Source: Adiantum capillus-veneris
Taxonomy: Eukaryota > Streptophyta > Polypodiopsida > Polypodiales > Pteridaceae
DNA: 64,000 nt
Assembly (NCBI GenBank): GCA_014529385.2
Contig: CM043956.1
Location: 60,829,120 to 60,893,119 of the forward strand
Reading direction: 5' to 3'
The notes beneath the pieces are model-generated. The model made no database searches and was not told where the DNA came from. It worked only from the letters and a program-made list of their open reading frames with translations. Numbering within the stretch: the first letter of the stretch is position 1; each line of letters begins with the position of its first letter. Shown here piece after piece: positions 10,383-21,399 of this stretch. The position numbers and the translations under genes were made by a program.

Positions 10383-10764
10383 GATGGGGAGAACATCTAC
10401 AAGCAGGGACGAACCTGAGCCCTCTTGCACATCTATAATCAGGCAGATAGCTCCACCAGTTCAGAACCACTTTTATCATTTTGCACAAGAGTTTCATGAA
10501 GAGAGAGGCTTGATGATTGATGGTTTGGATCCTTGCACCTTGCATGAGAAATTTGACATTTCAAACCAGGGCTTATTCTCTGGCTTCAACTGCCCAATGC
10601 CAGGAAGTGGTGACCAGAAGGACCTCTTGTATTTCCATGGTCTGATTGGGCAAGCCTTTGTTGTAGCAAGAAATTTGAGTATTGTTCACTTCTTTGCTTC
10701 ATTGGTTGTGTACTCTTTCGCCCTAATTTTCTTGGTCTTATACAGAACTGGTCTTGAATTATAA
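10383..10764 (+). other. Possible captured exon, function unknown
   Basis: A pyrimidine-rich tract ending TTTTCTTTTTAG at 10381-10382 looks like a splice acceptor. The following open frame (MGRTSTSRDEP..., ending at 10764) has ordinary protein-like composition for about 100 codons, including FYHFAQEFHEERGLMIDGLD and NQGLFSGFNCPMPGSG. Its last part is hydrophobic and may be intron. I do not recognise the family. It lies inside a presumed retroelement body, so it could be a captured host gene fragment or unknown element coding sequence. Confidence 0.3.
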
Positions 10765-10829
10765 ATTAATTGGTGTGTGCAGAACAGAAAGGTACGAGTA
10801 TTGGATGTTGCACTCAGTCAAGCATGAGG

Positions 10830-11055
10830 GATAGTGGTTTAAAGACACTGAAATCTTCACCCTATTTTTGGTCAGCCCCCAGAGAAGGACGAAAGTCTGT
10901 AACGCTAATGTGTTGTGACATGAGTCCTCCATAAGGCACGATAGTGGCTTAAAGACACTGAAATTTCACCCAATTTTTGGTCAGCCCCCAGACAAGGATG
11001 AAAATCTGTGACGCTAAGAGCCAAAAAGGTGGTGTGTTGTTACTCCTCCATAAGG
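10830..11055 (+). repeat. Tandem duplication, about 110-bp unit
   Basis: Two diverged copies start at 10830 and 10940 (GATAGTGG(T/C)TTAAAGACACTG). Both contain TTTTTGGTCAGCCCCCAGA and end near CTCCATAAGGCA. No coding function is evident. Confidence 0.85.
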
Positions 11056-11188
11056 CAAATTGCCAACAATAGAGGACACAAGTGATACCCTTTCGGCAAT
11101 GCATAGTGGCAGGCAAGGCTTGTTACCAAGTGACTTTGCCAATGAGTTAAGCATAAGTGCTATAGGGAAGAAGAGACCAATGTTGTAG

Positions 11189-11569
11189 GTGGAGTTGATG
11201 AACAAGGTGCACCTCCATTGCTCAAGCATGGGTACTACCGGAACGCCTGTGACGAATGCTATGTCTATCTTGAGTGGCACTGAGGCCAATGTGCAAGGCG
11301 ATGCCAATGCGTCTAATGCAGTTGGGAAGGAGACAGTTGATGCAGATGGGGCCAGGGCAACTAATGCACATGGGGCTCAAGAGGGTTCTACTGTTGGGTT
11401 AGATGTTATTGCTACAGATGTGGGAGCTACAACTGTTGCTGAGACCAATGTGGTGTTGATAATGTCACTCCAAGACTTGCTGACATGTGGGTTGGAACTA
11501 TCCCTAAGGTTCTTGCTATACGTGGTGCTGATAAATGTGGGTTGGAACTATGGGTTGGAACTATCCTAA
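11189..11569 (+). other. Ala/Thr/Val/Gly-rich open frame, unrecognised
   Basis: A 126-codon plus frame (MELMNKVHLHCSSMG...) rich in Ala, Asn, Thr, Val and Gly, followed by GTGGGTTGGAACTAT repeats near 11487-11560. I recognise no domain. It may be low-complexity retroelement Gag or non-coding. The rest of 11056-12100 shows no supported gene. Confidence 0.15.
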
Positions 11570-12102
11570 GTGTGGGAGATGAGCTTGTCATACCTGCTAC
11601 AGATGGTACGGCTCTGGTGCATGCAGATGAGGCTTGTGGGGTCGATTTCACTGCTTGTATTCATAAAGCAAGTCATGGTGTCAAAGCCAATACAACAAGT
11701 CATGGGAGCAGGTAGAGGTAAGGCAGGCTCGTGTGTGGTGCTGAATGTGAATGGCCTACTGTTGCGATGTTTTTGAGTTATCTGGTTCAGAGGCTTTGCC
11801 TGTGGAGGGGTTAATGCAAGAGAGATTAGTAGGTGGTACGTTGTAAGAGAGCCAGACAAAAACAGTACTAGAGCTTACTATCAATCTGTTGTGCAGCTTG
11901 ACGCACAGAGCTTCATAAGTTTGATATCAATGCACTTCACCTTGGTAATTTGGAGTTGCATGATGGAGGCCAACCTGCAGGTTGCCATGAACAGTGCGTT
12001 CCATTCATTTCCTGATGCTGTTTTTGGATGTCCTACACTAGAGGCATTGTTGGATGGAAAATTTCACTCTTGGAGACATCACTTGAGACTCTTAAGGTAA
12101 AA

Positions 12103-12300
12103 GCCGGCTTTGCATCCCTTAATGAGAAAGTGAAAACAATATTTGAGAAGGAAAGCTCTACATAAACCTGAACTTCTCAACTACAAATCCTCAAATTTGA
12201 GCCGGCCTCGCAACCTTCTTGCTAAAATTTGAGGCGGCCATGTTTAGATTTGAGGAGGTTTTTGATAAAGTGAACCTACCTTTTCCCAAGCCTTCAAAGT
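12103..12300. repeat. Dispersed repeat family A, copy 1
   Basis: Shares ordered blocks with 52058-52260: CCGGCTTTG, GAGAAGGAAAG(C/T)TCTACATAA, TTTGAGCCGGCCTC, CCTTCTTGC, AAATTTGAGG and a GAACCTACCTT block after a purine-rich stretch. No terminal repeats are obvious, so the class is unknown. From 12301 to 13931 I see no supported gene. Confidence 0.7.
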
Positions 12301-13931
12301 TCACTGCTAATGGAGCAACTATTTGCTGTATTTTGAGAGAGAAAGAGAATGCTGTCTGACTAGGCAGAGAGGGGTTCTGTGAATTGATTCTCCTTATTTT
12401 TTCCAGTTGGGACTACCTACTGTGTCTAGTTTAATGTCCTTGCCCTGTGTCCTCTAAACAAGGCAGCTACACTGCTATAGAGGAAATTGCAAGTACCTTA
12501 ATGGTAGCCACCTTACATTCGCTACAATGTATACCAAGCTCTTATTGTATGCCTACCCTCAAGACCACCACTGACCTTGAACGGCGTCACAACAAGGCCT
12601 ACACGAGGATGATGGGAGTGGCAAGCCTAATAATTTGGACCACGCCGAGAGCTTAAATATAGTGATTTTGCATGCATCAATGCATATAGCCCCCCATGTG
12701 TAGAGTCATGGTTGGAAGCATAATCTAGTTGGGGTCCACCAAGTCAATGACAACCTCAAGAGGTTCTATCCCAAGTGGAAGGATGGTAGCTCATGTATCA
12801 ATCAAAAGATTTCTCACTTGCAAGACAAGGTGAACAATGCCGTAGTTCCTTGTAGACTAGCAAAATCACAAGTCAATGGCAATCCAAACGACCGAGATGT
12901 GTTAAGGCTTGCCCTCAACTGGTTTGTGGGCATGGTTTAGCATATTGCCAAGAAAATGTTGGCTTGCCACTATGAGTGTGCTATACTTGTCGTTAGTGGA
13001 TTATTGCTGAGTTTCGACTTTCGAGGCTTAGTTGCCCCTACTAAGGGCCTAACTGACCGACTTCATGTGCTTTGATTTGGAATCTATTATCTTGCCTTGC
13101 GCTTAATGTGCCTATCTCGCGCTGTCATCATAGACCGAAGGCTATGCCTTTCAAAAAATAGGCCTGTCACATTTCAAAAGAGAGAGGCAAATGCTTTATT
13201 ATCTCTTGTTACATAGTAGACCTGTCCAAATTGGCTTGAGCTTGAGCTCGAGCACATTAACTTTAAAGTGTTCATTGCAATGAAATTTCTAATCAAAATG
13301 GCTAAGTGAAGGCTAGATTGTGCATTCCGAGACTTGATGGATGTTGCTAAGAAGATGTAGATTGGGCATTCAAGATTTAATGGATGTTTATATGAAGATT
13401 TATTTCTACAATACACACTTGATGAGCTCTTATAAGAGCTTGCCAAAAAGACTTGACTATTTATAATACACACCGGTGAAGTTATGTCCATATGTTCCAA
13501 AGACTTAACAATTCTTATTTTGACATGCTTAGTTGCTGAATGTACTTGTTTCTTAGAGTATCGTTTAATTTGTATTGATGACATGCTGGATGTACTTATT
13601 TCTCTTGAACGTGAGTAAGTAAATGAAGTGATATGGTAATATGCTAGAGTAGGTGGAGCCTGCTCAAATTATGTAGTATTTCTAGAATGGTGCATCCACT
13701 AACAGCATGTTGAACTTCATTTCCTTGATGAGGTGAGAGTTGGCTATCTAGCAAACTTATAGTTGGGGATTTTGTAATGGTGCCTTGTGATCATGTGTCT
13801 CTAGAACATCTGCTTTTCCATACTTTGTAAGAGCTCTGGTATTCAGCCATCTAGGCCTCAACACATTTCAAGAATTGGAGGTCCACACCTCCATTGTTAT
13901 CCGCCTCAACACTCCCCATTGCTCTATGCTT

Positions 13932-14040
13932 GTGTATCGGTTATGCCATTTCTCTCTTAAATAACAGGTCTTGAGTTCAACTCCTTGTCGGCTAGATCTT
14001 TAAGGTCTCTCGAGTTTCTTACGACGTTAAAACTCTCTTC
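13932..14040 (+). repeat. SINE-like repeat, copy 1
   Basis: Contains GGTTATGCC, GGTCTTGAGTTCAACTCC (its GTTCAACTCC resembles a tRNA-type B box), GGCTAGATC, AAGGTCTC and a tail ACGTTAAAACTCTCTTCTTCTC. The closest copy is at 14104-14220, with partial relatives at 17772-17812 and 46020-46110. A tRNA-derived SINE ending in a CT-rich tail fits, but the A box is weak. Confidence 0.45.
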
Positions 14041-14103
14041 TTCTCGGGTGTGTGTGCTAATAAAAAGACGAAAATGGTATAACCTTTCTATCACCCAAGT
14101 GTG

Positions 14104-14210
14104 GTAGATTGGTTATGCCACTTCCCTCTTAAATAAGAGGTCTTGAGTTCAACTCCTCGTTGGCTAGATTTTTAAGGTCTCTTGGGATAGTTTCCTACAA
14201 CGTTAAAACT

Positions 14211-14220
<10 letters not shown>
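14104..14220 (+). repeat. SINE-like repeat, copy 2, with expanded CT tail
   Basis: Second copy in the same orientation, clearly colinear with copy 1 (GGTTATGCCACTTCC, AGGTCTTGAGTTCAACTCC, GGCTAGATTTTTAAGGTCTC, AACGTTAAAACTCTCTTCTTC). The tail runs directly into the (CT)n array that follows, suggesting the array grew from the tail. Confidence 0.5.
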
Positions 14221-14523
<303 letters not shown>

Positions 14524-16119
14524 AGATCTCCAATGACCACTTTTGCAAGCACTGCAGAAACACCACGTCCTCACTTGAGTAGAACCTTGATGACTCTACC
14601 TGCATACGCTATGTATGAATCTAAACCCTTTCAAACTATCCTAGGCCCACACTTTTGACTTGTCCACATCTCCAATGCAAACCAACTAAATTTCCTCCTT
14701 AAGGTTGTTTCCTTCATCAATTTTGCATGGCACAAATGTGCCCCCTTTGACATGGTCTCTTTAAGAGCTCAACAACACTTGATGCAATATTGAGAATCAC
14801 CCCAGTCTTCTTGAGTTACTCTTGCCTCAGAGTTCTCTTTAAATTTGCATCCGTACCATCATGCTATCCCTTTCCATGGCATGACCCAAAGAACTTCCAT
14901 TTCATCTCTATGCCATAAAACTTCCGAACAAAATAAAAAGGTATGTATGATTTGAATTGTGAAGCTGCATATTAGATCACACAATACGCTTCTTAAATTT
15001 CAGGCCCTAATCTTTGAGCCACTGCTTATGCATAAGCAAACAATACTAGACAAAGAGAGTATGATGTTGATCATCAGGAAGGTAACAATGCATCTGTTTA
15101 ATTATTCTATCATCCTTGTTGCTTCGTCGATAAGTAATGTGAACAAGAATGGTATCTTGATTTGTGTGCCGATGCATTCAGTGTATCTCATGTTGCTCTT
15201 GAAATGAGTAGCTCTCAATGAAATCAGTTATTGAAAAAATAGTGTCTATAGGAAATACCTTGAAGTACTCTTTGTATTGATCAACCTGCCATCTACATGT
15301 AAAATGGTGTTTGATAAAGATCTTGGTGTAGTCTTGAAGTATCTTCATGATGCCACCAACAAACACTTGCTTTAGGGACATCACTTTCCATTTCCTAGCT
15401 TGCCCATGCTTATTCTGAGCCTGGACATCCTCAAACCCTTGAGTTGGCATTGACTTTGTTGTCTCTTTCTTCTCATGGGAACAAAAGATCATTGTGTTGA
15501 CACCACACTTCTGACATTGGCCCGTAAGACGTTGGTACTAGTGAAATGTTAAATTATCCTTTCTTGGACAGAGAGGTGACTCCCATAGTTTTGTGATTTT
15601 TGATAGAGTGTACTCCGAGGTTGTACATTTTATTGGAGCTACTTTTGATTCACAAATATTGCAAGAACATGGACATGACTACCCATGAAAGCAATCATCA
15701 TCAAAATGCATTTTATCGAATGAATCTTTGAAGAAAAGTAGTGACATGTAGTACACAACAACAATGTTTTGATCTTTCATCTTTCTCACAAACCAGAAGG
15801 ATCTCTGTCGAATGTGCACCCCTAGATGAGTTCCCCAAAACCTCAAAAATTACTTTGTGTGCAAATATACCATACGTTAGAAAGCTATATGTAGGTGTTC
15901 TATAATGCTTCAAATAATTCAAGACAACATGCAATATGGCTCAATGTACTATACAATATAAGGCACAAAATGGTAATACATGTCATGGATAGTTGTGCTA
16001 CAACAACTCTAAATATATAGGAGTAGTGCTATATAACACACACACTAGATCTACATGTTATCAGTAGTTGTGCTATGTAGCATACGATTCTACTATAACA
16101 ATGTTGTCATATAGCAGGT
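14524..16119. other. No recognisable gene
   Basis: Moderately AT-rich sequence with only short open frames on either strand and no recognisable domain. Near 16011-16119 there are TATA/TGTAGCA-rich repeats that resemble the repeat at 19371-19650. Confidence 0.4.
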
Positions 16120-16522
16120 TGTTAGGTTTATGGGCTTTAGCTTATGTGTGTGTGTGTAACACCTCATGTCTACTAGGATGCCTAGGTGGTATGGAACCAT
16201 GTGGAAGAAACACTTCAGAGGTGTAGGTACCCATGAGTGCCTTTTCTAAAGGGTGTGGACTCTCCTAGACTTAGTTAAAAGGTCCCTCCTAAAGGTCATC
16301 CACAAGTTTACAAGTGGATTGTACTGATTTAAAACTCCATATGATGTCAGAAGAGATGCCTACACTAGCTCTATATAACGAGCTTCTTTGTACTCACGTT
16401 GTAGCAATCTAGTAGTCATTTTTTGATTTTACATTCTAGTCCAATTTTAATGTGCAATTAAGCTTTGAATTGGCATTCCATTATCATTAATGGTTCTCTA
16501 TTTTATCCTCACGTATCTCCTT
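16120..16522 (+). repeat. 5' LTR of a Ty3/gypsy-like element
   Basis: Begins TGTTAGGTTTATGGGCTTTA, carries a TATA-like CTATATAACG at about 16371, and is followed a few bases later by GGTATCAGAGCC at 16527-16538, matching initiator tRNA-Met. The LTR at 18006-18433 is the same family in reverse. The exact 3' end is uncertain by a few bases. Confidence 0.8.
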
Positions 16523-16754
16523 AAACGGTATCAGAGCCATTAGGGTGATTAATATTTCTTAATCATGATTAAGGCCCATTGTTATTTCTTCTAGCTAGTT
16601 CCATCTCTCACTAATTCAGTTCTAATCTATGACTTTGAAGCTTTTATACGTGAATTTTCTAAGACCTTTGGGGATATTGATAAGAGCAAGTGTAGATGAA
16701 ACCAAGCTTAGAATCTCCACCAAGGGTCAAGGCCTGCATTAGTTTATGCATCCA

Positions 16755-17010
16755 AATTCTGACATCTCACATGTGATTTAACTTGGCATGAAGAATATTT
16801 CATTAGCCAATTTCAATGGGGATTGAAGAATGATGTAAAAGATCTTTTATTGACTATGCCAAAGGTTCATACATTAAGCGAGTTCGTCTCTCAAGCAATA
16901 GAATGTGATAATCGATTATTTGAGAGACGACAAGAGAAGAGTCACGGGGCATCGTTGTGGTCTGAAACAACGACGACACATGATGGTTTGATTTCCTATC
17001 GTTATTAAAA
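16755..17010 (+). pseudogene. Ty3/gypsy gag fragment
   Basis: The frame around 16820-17008 reads NDVKDLLLTMPKVHTLSEFVSQAIECDNRLFERRQEK, the hallmark end of the gypsy gag domain (residues after a QFQWGL start just upstream). Gag N- and C-termini and all of pol are missing or unrecognisable, and stops occur on both sides. It belongs to the element whose LTR starts at 16120. Confidence 0.75.
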
Positions 17011-17734
17011 AATTGATCTCATTTGGATCAGAGCATCGGTCCATATCCCTCTGCTTAAGCTTCCTAATGACCCCTTAACAGTCGAATTTGAAGGAGATCA
17101 AGCCCGTCATCTTATTGCCTAAATAGAGGTGTGTATGCATGGGTGAAGCCTTGCAAAGTAAAAAAGAGAAGGGTTGTCTTTGTCCTACAAGGGCACATGG
17201 ACGTGAGGGTTGTCTTGGTTAGCCCCTTGTTGGGGGAAGGTGGATGAACTGGGCTCAAAACCCATGCTTGTTTTTTATGGGTAGTGAGCGAATGAGAGAA
17301 GAGCAATTAAATCTAGTGGCTAGTCCATTTGGGTCTATGGGGAAGAATCGCATGGGTGGCCCTTTCTTTGCAATTGGTGCCATCAATTTTTAATCCCACC
17401 TTCGTTGCTCATTCAGGTCCACAGGGAGCCGCTCCCGTGAGCACACACTTTGCAAAAGAAAGGCTTAAGCCTCTTAGCCCAAGAGTCGTTTCCCACGTGA
17501 GTCATAATGTCCAAGTTCCCATAGGTTTAGAGCTCATTCCCCCCACTTAACCAAACCCATTGATGTGCTACTCTTTGCTAAGCAGAGACTCTCATAGGCC
17601 ATAAGAAACTCAAAAGGCACATTTGAAGGAGCCTCAAAGGAGTCTCTAGGGTAAAGGTGGTCCTCTCACTCTCCTTCTAGTGTGAAGGGTTACTTCACCT
17701 TGAGTGAAGAGCTACATGGCATAGGAGATCAAAT

Positions 17735-17740
<6 letters not shown>

Positions 17741-17775
<35 letters not shown>

Positions 17776-17810
17776 ATCAATTCCCACAATGTTAAAAATT
17801 CTCTTGTTCT

Positions 17811-17873
<63 letters not shown>

Positions 17874-17876
17874 GCG

Positions 17877-17940
<64 letters not shown>
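17741..17940. repeat. (CT)n and (CA)n compound microsatellite
   Basis: CT runs at about 17741-17773 and 17812-17860, then CA/CG-rich alternation to 17940. The 40 bp between the CT runs (AATGTTAAAAATTCTCTTGTTCTTCTC) matches the tail of the SINE-like repeats at 14 kb, again linking a CT array to that repeat. Confidence 0.95.
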
Positions 17941-17941
<1 letters not shown>

Positions 17942-18005
17942 CAATTGAAATTCAAAATTTGCATTAGACATGTGATAGTCACATTATTAAGTGACCCTGT
18001 CAAGG

Positions 18006-18433
18006 TGTAGAGATTAGGGAGAATAAATAGAGAACCATTCATGGTAATGGCATGCTATTGCAAGTTTAATTGCACACTAGAGTTTGAGTAGAGTGTAGAC
18101 ATAAAAATTGACTATTAGATTTTAAAAAAATGAGTACAAAGAGGCTCATTATATAGAGCTAGTGTAAGTATCCTTTTTGGCATCATACATGACATCATAT
18201 ATAGTTCCAAATCAGCTCAATCCACTTGTGAACTTGAGAGTACCTTTTAGGCTACTTTAATGACCTTTTAACTAAGTCTAGATGAGTCCACACCCTATAG
18301 AAATGGACCTTATGGGTACCTACACACCTTAGTGTCTTTTCCACATGCTAGCACATGGTTCCATGCCACCTACGTGTCCCATTAGACAAGAGGTGCTACA
18401 CACAAGCATAGGCAAAAGCCCATAAACCTAACA
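18006..18433 (-). repeat. 3' LTR, inverted relative to 16120-16522
   Basis: On the minus strand it begins TGTTAGGTTTATGGGCTTTT and ends AATCTCTACA, and aligns along its length with the LTR at 16120. A purine tract (minus CCAAGGGGAGGGT, at about 18434-18446) sits just upstream in that orientation, so this is a 3' LTR whose element body runs to the right. No 5' partner is seen to the right. A single element with its 3' part inverted would explain both LTRs. Confidence 0.8.
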
Positions 18434-18661
18434 ACCCTCCCCTTGGGATTTAGACTATGACAATTGACAACTTTGACACACTCCAATTCAGGAGAAAACA
18501 TCCCCAATCCACGAGACAACTCACATCTAAGAGCACCACTCCAATACAGGAGCAAAGAAGAAAACCACTCCAATCTAAGAGCTAACGTAAGTCTCTAATC
18601 CAATAGCCTACCAAAAAATGCCTCCCCTCGAATGATGTCAATAATTTCGAGACCAAGCTAA

Positions 18662-18835
18662 TCCAAGCGCATCCCAATGTGACTCGACTACAAGAGAACT
18701 TCAACTTCATCATTGCCATTAATTGTCCACCCTTCTACCCTTATAATCTAAGTGCATCTCAATGTGACCACTACAAGAGAACTTCAAATTCAACTTCATC
18801 ATTGCCATTGGTTTTCCACCCTTCTACCTTCATCT
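18662..18835. repeat. Tandem duplication, about 85-bp unit
   Basis: Two copies starting near 18663 and 18748 with AAG(C/T)GCATC(C/T)CAATGTGAC, CTACAAGAGAACTTCAA, TTCATCATTGCCATT and TCCACCCTTCTACC. It lies in the inferred body of the minus-strand element. No coding frame is recognised. Confidence 0.85.
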
Positions 18836-19370
18836 TCTTTTGACTCTAGTGCTTTTTCATTCTTGATGGCGTTGCCTAGATTTCACATGAGCTTTATTGA
18901 ATGGAAATGCAATTAAATAACCCTAATGCAAAACAAAAGAAACCGATACTCTTGCTCCTCCCCTTGAAGATAAATTTCCCCTTGGTTTCTCTCCTCACAA
19001 CTCACTGTGCTTTGGAGTGGTGTTTGTGCTTGGAGACTTTCCAAGGCCAGTGTCTAGGCTCTATAAATTAGCACAATTATGATATTAGCACAATTACGAA
19101 GTTGTCCCAAATGTGAGAAATATGAAAGCATACATTTCCAAGTTGTTGTGAAGTGCATCAAAAGGCGTTATTAAATTTTATTTTTCCTCTCATTTTCACA
19201 TACACAAGGGTGCCATAAAATGGAATTGGGGACAAAAATTTATAGATTGAATAGGAAAAGGGTGTATTTCTTGGAAAAACTCACAGATAAGGAGTTTCAT
19301 AAATAATCCTTGAATGCATGCGATATACACAGTTTATACATAGTGACCTTCCTGACCTTTACATATGCCG

Positions 19371-19650
19371 ATGTGCTATATAGAAGACATATGTACTACA
19401 TAGCAGACATTTCTACACATATCAATTATGGACATGGCCGAATAGATCACTGATAGCTTATGTATAATTATTTTTCTATATAGTAGAGAGTTATACATAT
19501 ATCAGTTTATGGCATGGCTTAGTAGCTCACCAATAGCTTATATAAATTAGTTGTTCTATATCACAGACATCCGTGCTAATATATAAAAATTGACATGCCT
19601 TAATGGCTCACCAATAGTTTATGTATAGTAGTTGTGATGTAGTTTTTTGC
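19371..19650. repeat. Degenerate tandem repeat, about 85-90-bp unit
   Basis: About three units share ACATGGC(C/T)(G/T)A(A/G)TAG(A/C)TCAC(T/C)(A/G)ATAG(C/T)TTAT(G/A)TA and a TTCTATATAG/ATCACAGACAT segment. The sequence is AT-rich. Similar words occur at 16011-16119. Confidence 0.65.
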
Positions 19651-19654
19651 ATTA

Positions 19655-19950
19655 CACCATGCTGTGAGTGGTTTAACACCTTCTTTTTTAGGAGTCTTGG
19701 TATTGTACATGACATTGTAGGTGCAGGAGATGAATACTTGTCATTTCCTAGTGGTGCATCATATACGCTATGACATGTGCATTATGTTTCTCATCAACTA
19801 CAAGGTTTGATTTCAGTGAGATAGTTAGCAGATATAGTGGATGTCATACACTGCTTCAAGAGAAATCTTTCTAGATGCATTGTGGATCACTTGTGATTGC
19901 GAGAGGATCCCTGAGTGGCTTGAATTATCCATTGCATGTATGTGAGGTTT
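19655..19950 (+). pseudogene. Fragment of copia protease-region DNA
   Basis: Ordered nucleotide matches to 31440-31760 of the copia element described below: GTGAGTGGTTTA(A/G)CAC, GGAG(T/A)CTTGGT, (C/T)ATGTGC(A/G)TTATGT, CAGATATAGTGGATGTCA-like text and GTGATTGCGAGAGG(A/T)TCC, then CCATTGCATG. Many stops and gaps. It is a degraded relative of that family. Confidence 0.65.
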
Positions 19951-20275
19951 GAAATGGGTTGATCTCAATTTGATTGCAAACATGTCAACAAAAGTCAAAA
20001 TGAGTCTCTTTTGTAAATCTCCAAATTGCTGTGCATTATGTGTCTGTAGATGCGATCATGCTCTAGCAAGACACAATGGATTTTTCCTCTTAGCAAAGAG
20101 ATACATATCTCGATGGAGATGGATGATATGGAGTTTTTTTATGTGCTCATGCTAGAGGTCGATATGGTTATGCCGGGCTAATTTGCATTTATATGCCCGT
20201 ACAATGGTTTTTGTACATATAAAACACAATTAAATGTTGTATTCCTATATAACATGCGTTTAATTATATAAATTA

Positions 20276-20307
20276 TAGTTCGATCAAAATATATTTTGAT
20301 CGAACTA
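20276..20307. repeat. Perfect 32-bp palindrome
   Basis: TAGTTCGATCAAAATA is followed immediately by its exact reverse complement. It is AT-rich with a GATC on each side of the centre. Function unknown; it could be the remnant of a transposon end or simply a cruciform-prone sequence. Confidence 0.9.
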
Positions 20308-20504
20308 GTGTTTTATATTAAAAAAAAACTTCATTGACAGTTCGAACGAATTGTCGGATTCCTTTTCGTGTTGACTAGTCAAAGCCATTGGAGAGCCCTT
20401 GGAGAGCGAGAGCCCTTGGAGAGCTGCTTGAGGTTATCATTTAACTTTTCCTAATTATTTTTAATATTTATAATTAACTTTTTATTGTTTGCTAACCCTA
20501 TTGT

Positions 20505-20860
20505 TGTAGAGCATAGTCTCACACTTTGGGGTTAGTATGCAGGCTAGTACCCTATCCCCGACTGTGTAGACCAAAGCGTCACACTGTAGGGACAATTTAG
20601 TTTAGGTACCTTTTCTTGGTTGTCTAGACCTTTGCATCACACTACAGAAGGGTTAGAAAACTGAACACTTTCTTCCTGACTGTGCAGACCATTACATCGC
20701 ACTGTAGGTAGAGTACATAGAGGGTTAGATTCCACATCTCTAGCTATGCATACCGTGTCACACTGTAGAGAGGGTTTAGGGTTCAATAATCACTCTATCT
20801 CTAGGTGTGTAGACCATCATGTCACACTATAGAGATGGCATAAAAAATGATACACTTATT
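20505..20860 (+). repeat. Minisatellite array, left part
   Basis: At least five diverged units of about 60-80 bp with the recurring order GACTGTGTAGACC, a few bases, (G/A)TCACACT(G/A)TAG, GGA/GAGGGTTTA. The same units in the same orientation recur at 27845-28265 on the far side of the LINE, so the array existed before the LINE arrived. Confidence 0.8.
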
Positions 20861-20879
20861 TGCAATGAAGTAATTGATC

Positions 20880-20973
20880 ACTTGTTTAGTATAATTTGTT
20901 ACAAATTCAATGAGAAATAGAAGTGTTCACTATCATCACATCTACCATATTTACGTACACACATCTTCTTCAA
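20880..20973. repeat. Left arm of a long imperfect hairpin
   Basis: ATCACTTGTTT... through ACAAATTCAATGAGAAATAG (20902-20921) and ACGTACACACATC is inverted at 27712-27830, where CTATTTCTCATTGAATTTGT is the exact complement of the central 20 bp. By eye the arms are about 70% identical over roughly 100 bp. The two arms would be adjacent if the LINE were absent. Confidence 0.8.
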
Positions 20974-21399
20974 TGCTTGCATAGCAAGCTTGCTGCTACT
21001 AACGCGACCTCCGTTCGCCTGCACCTGTCGCCCCTTCCCTTGCTAGGCATTACCTGCTGTGCACTGTCACTGCTGTGTGCTGCACGTTGCCCTTGCCTGC
21101 CAATACAGTTCGTTGTGCTCTGCACTTTCCAGCTAGCAGGCCCCTACCTCCTGTTTTCATCATTGCCACCTCCTCTCCATTCGCTCGCTGCCCCCGCACA
21201 ATTTGTCCCCCCCCCGCTGCCTGCCTCACAGCCCTCAGTCGAGATCCCCTCCCCCCCCCCCCCCCCCCCCACCCCCACCCCCACCCCCCTCGGGTTGTGC
21301 TCGAAGGACTCACCCTACTACGCATTCGTGGTTTGATGGGCTATCTTCAGTAAGACTGGGCCTTGTTCTCATCCCTACTGCTCTTCTGTTAGCAACAGA

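Noticed and set aside
21241-21300. Proline-rich protein across the C20 run
   Set aside because: It is an artefact of a homopolymer in the LINE 5' region; no conserved context.
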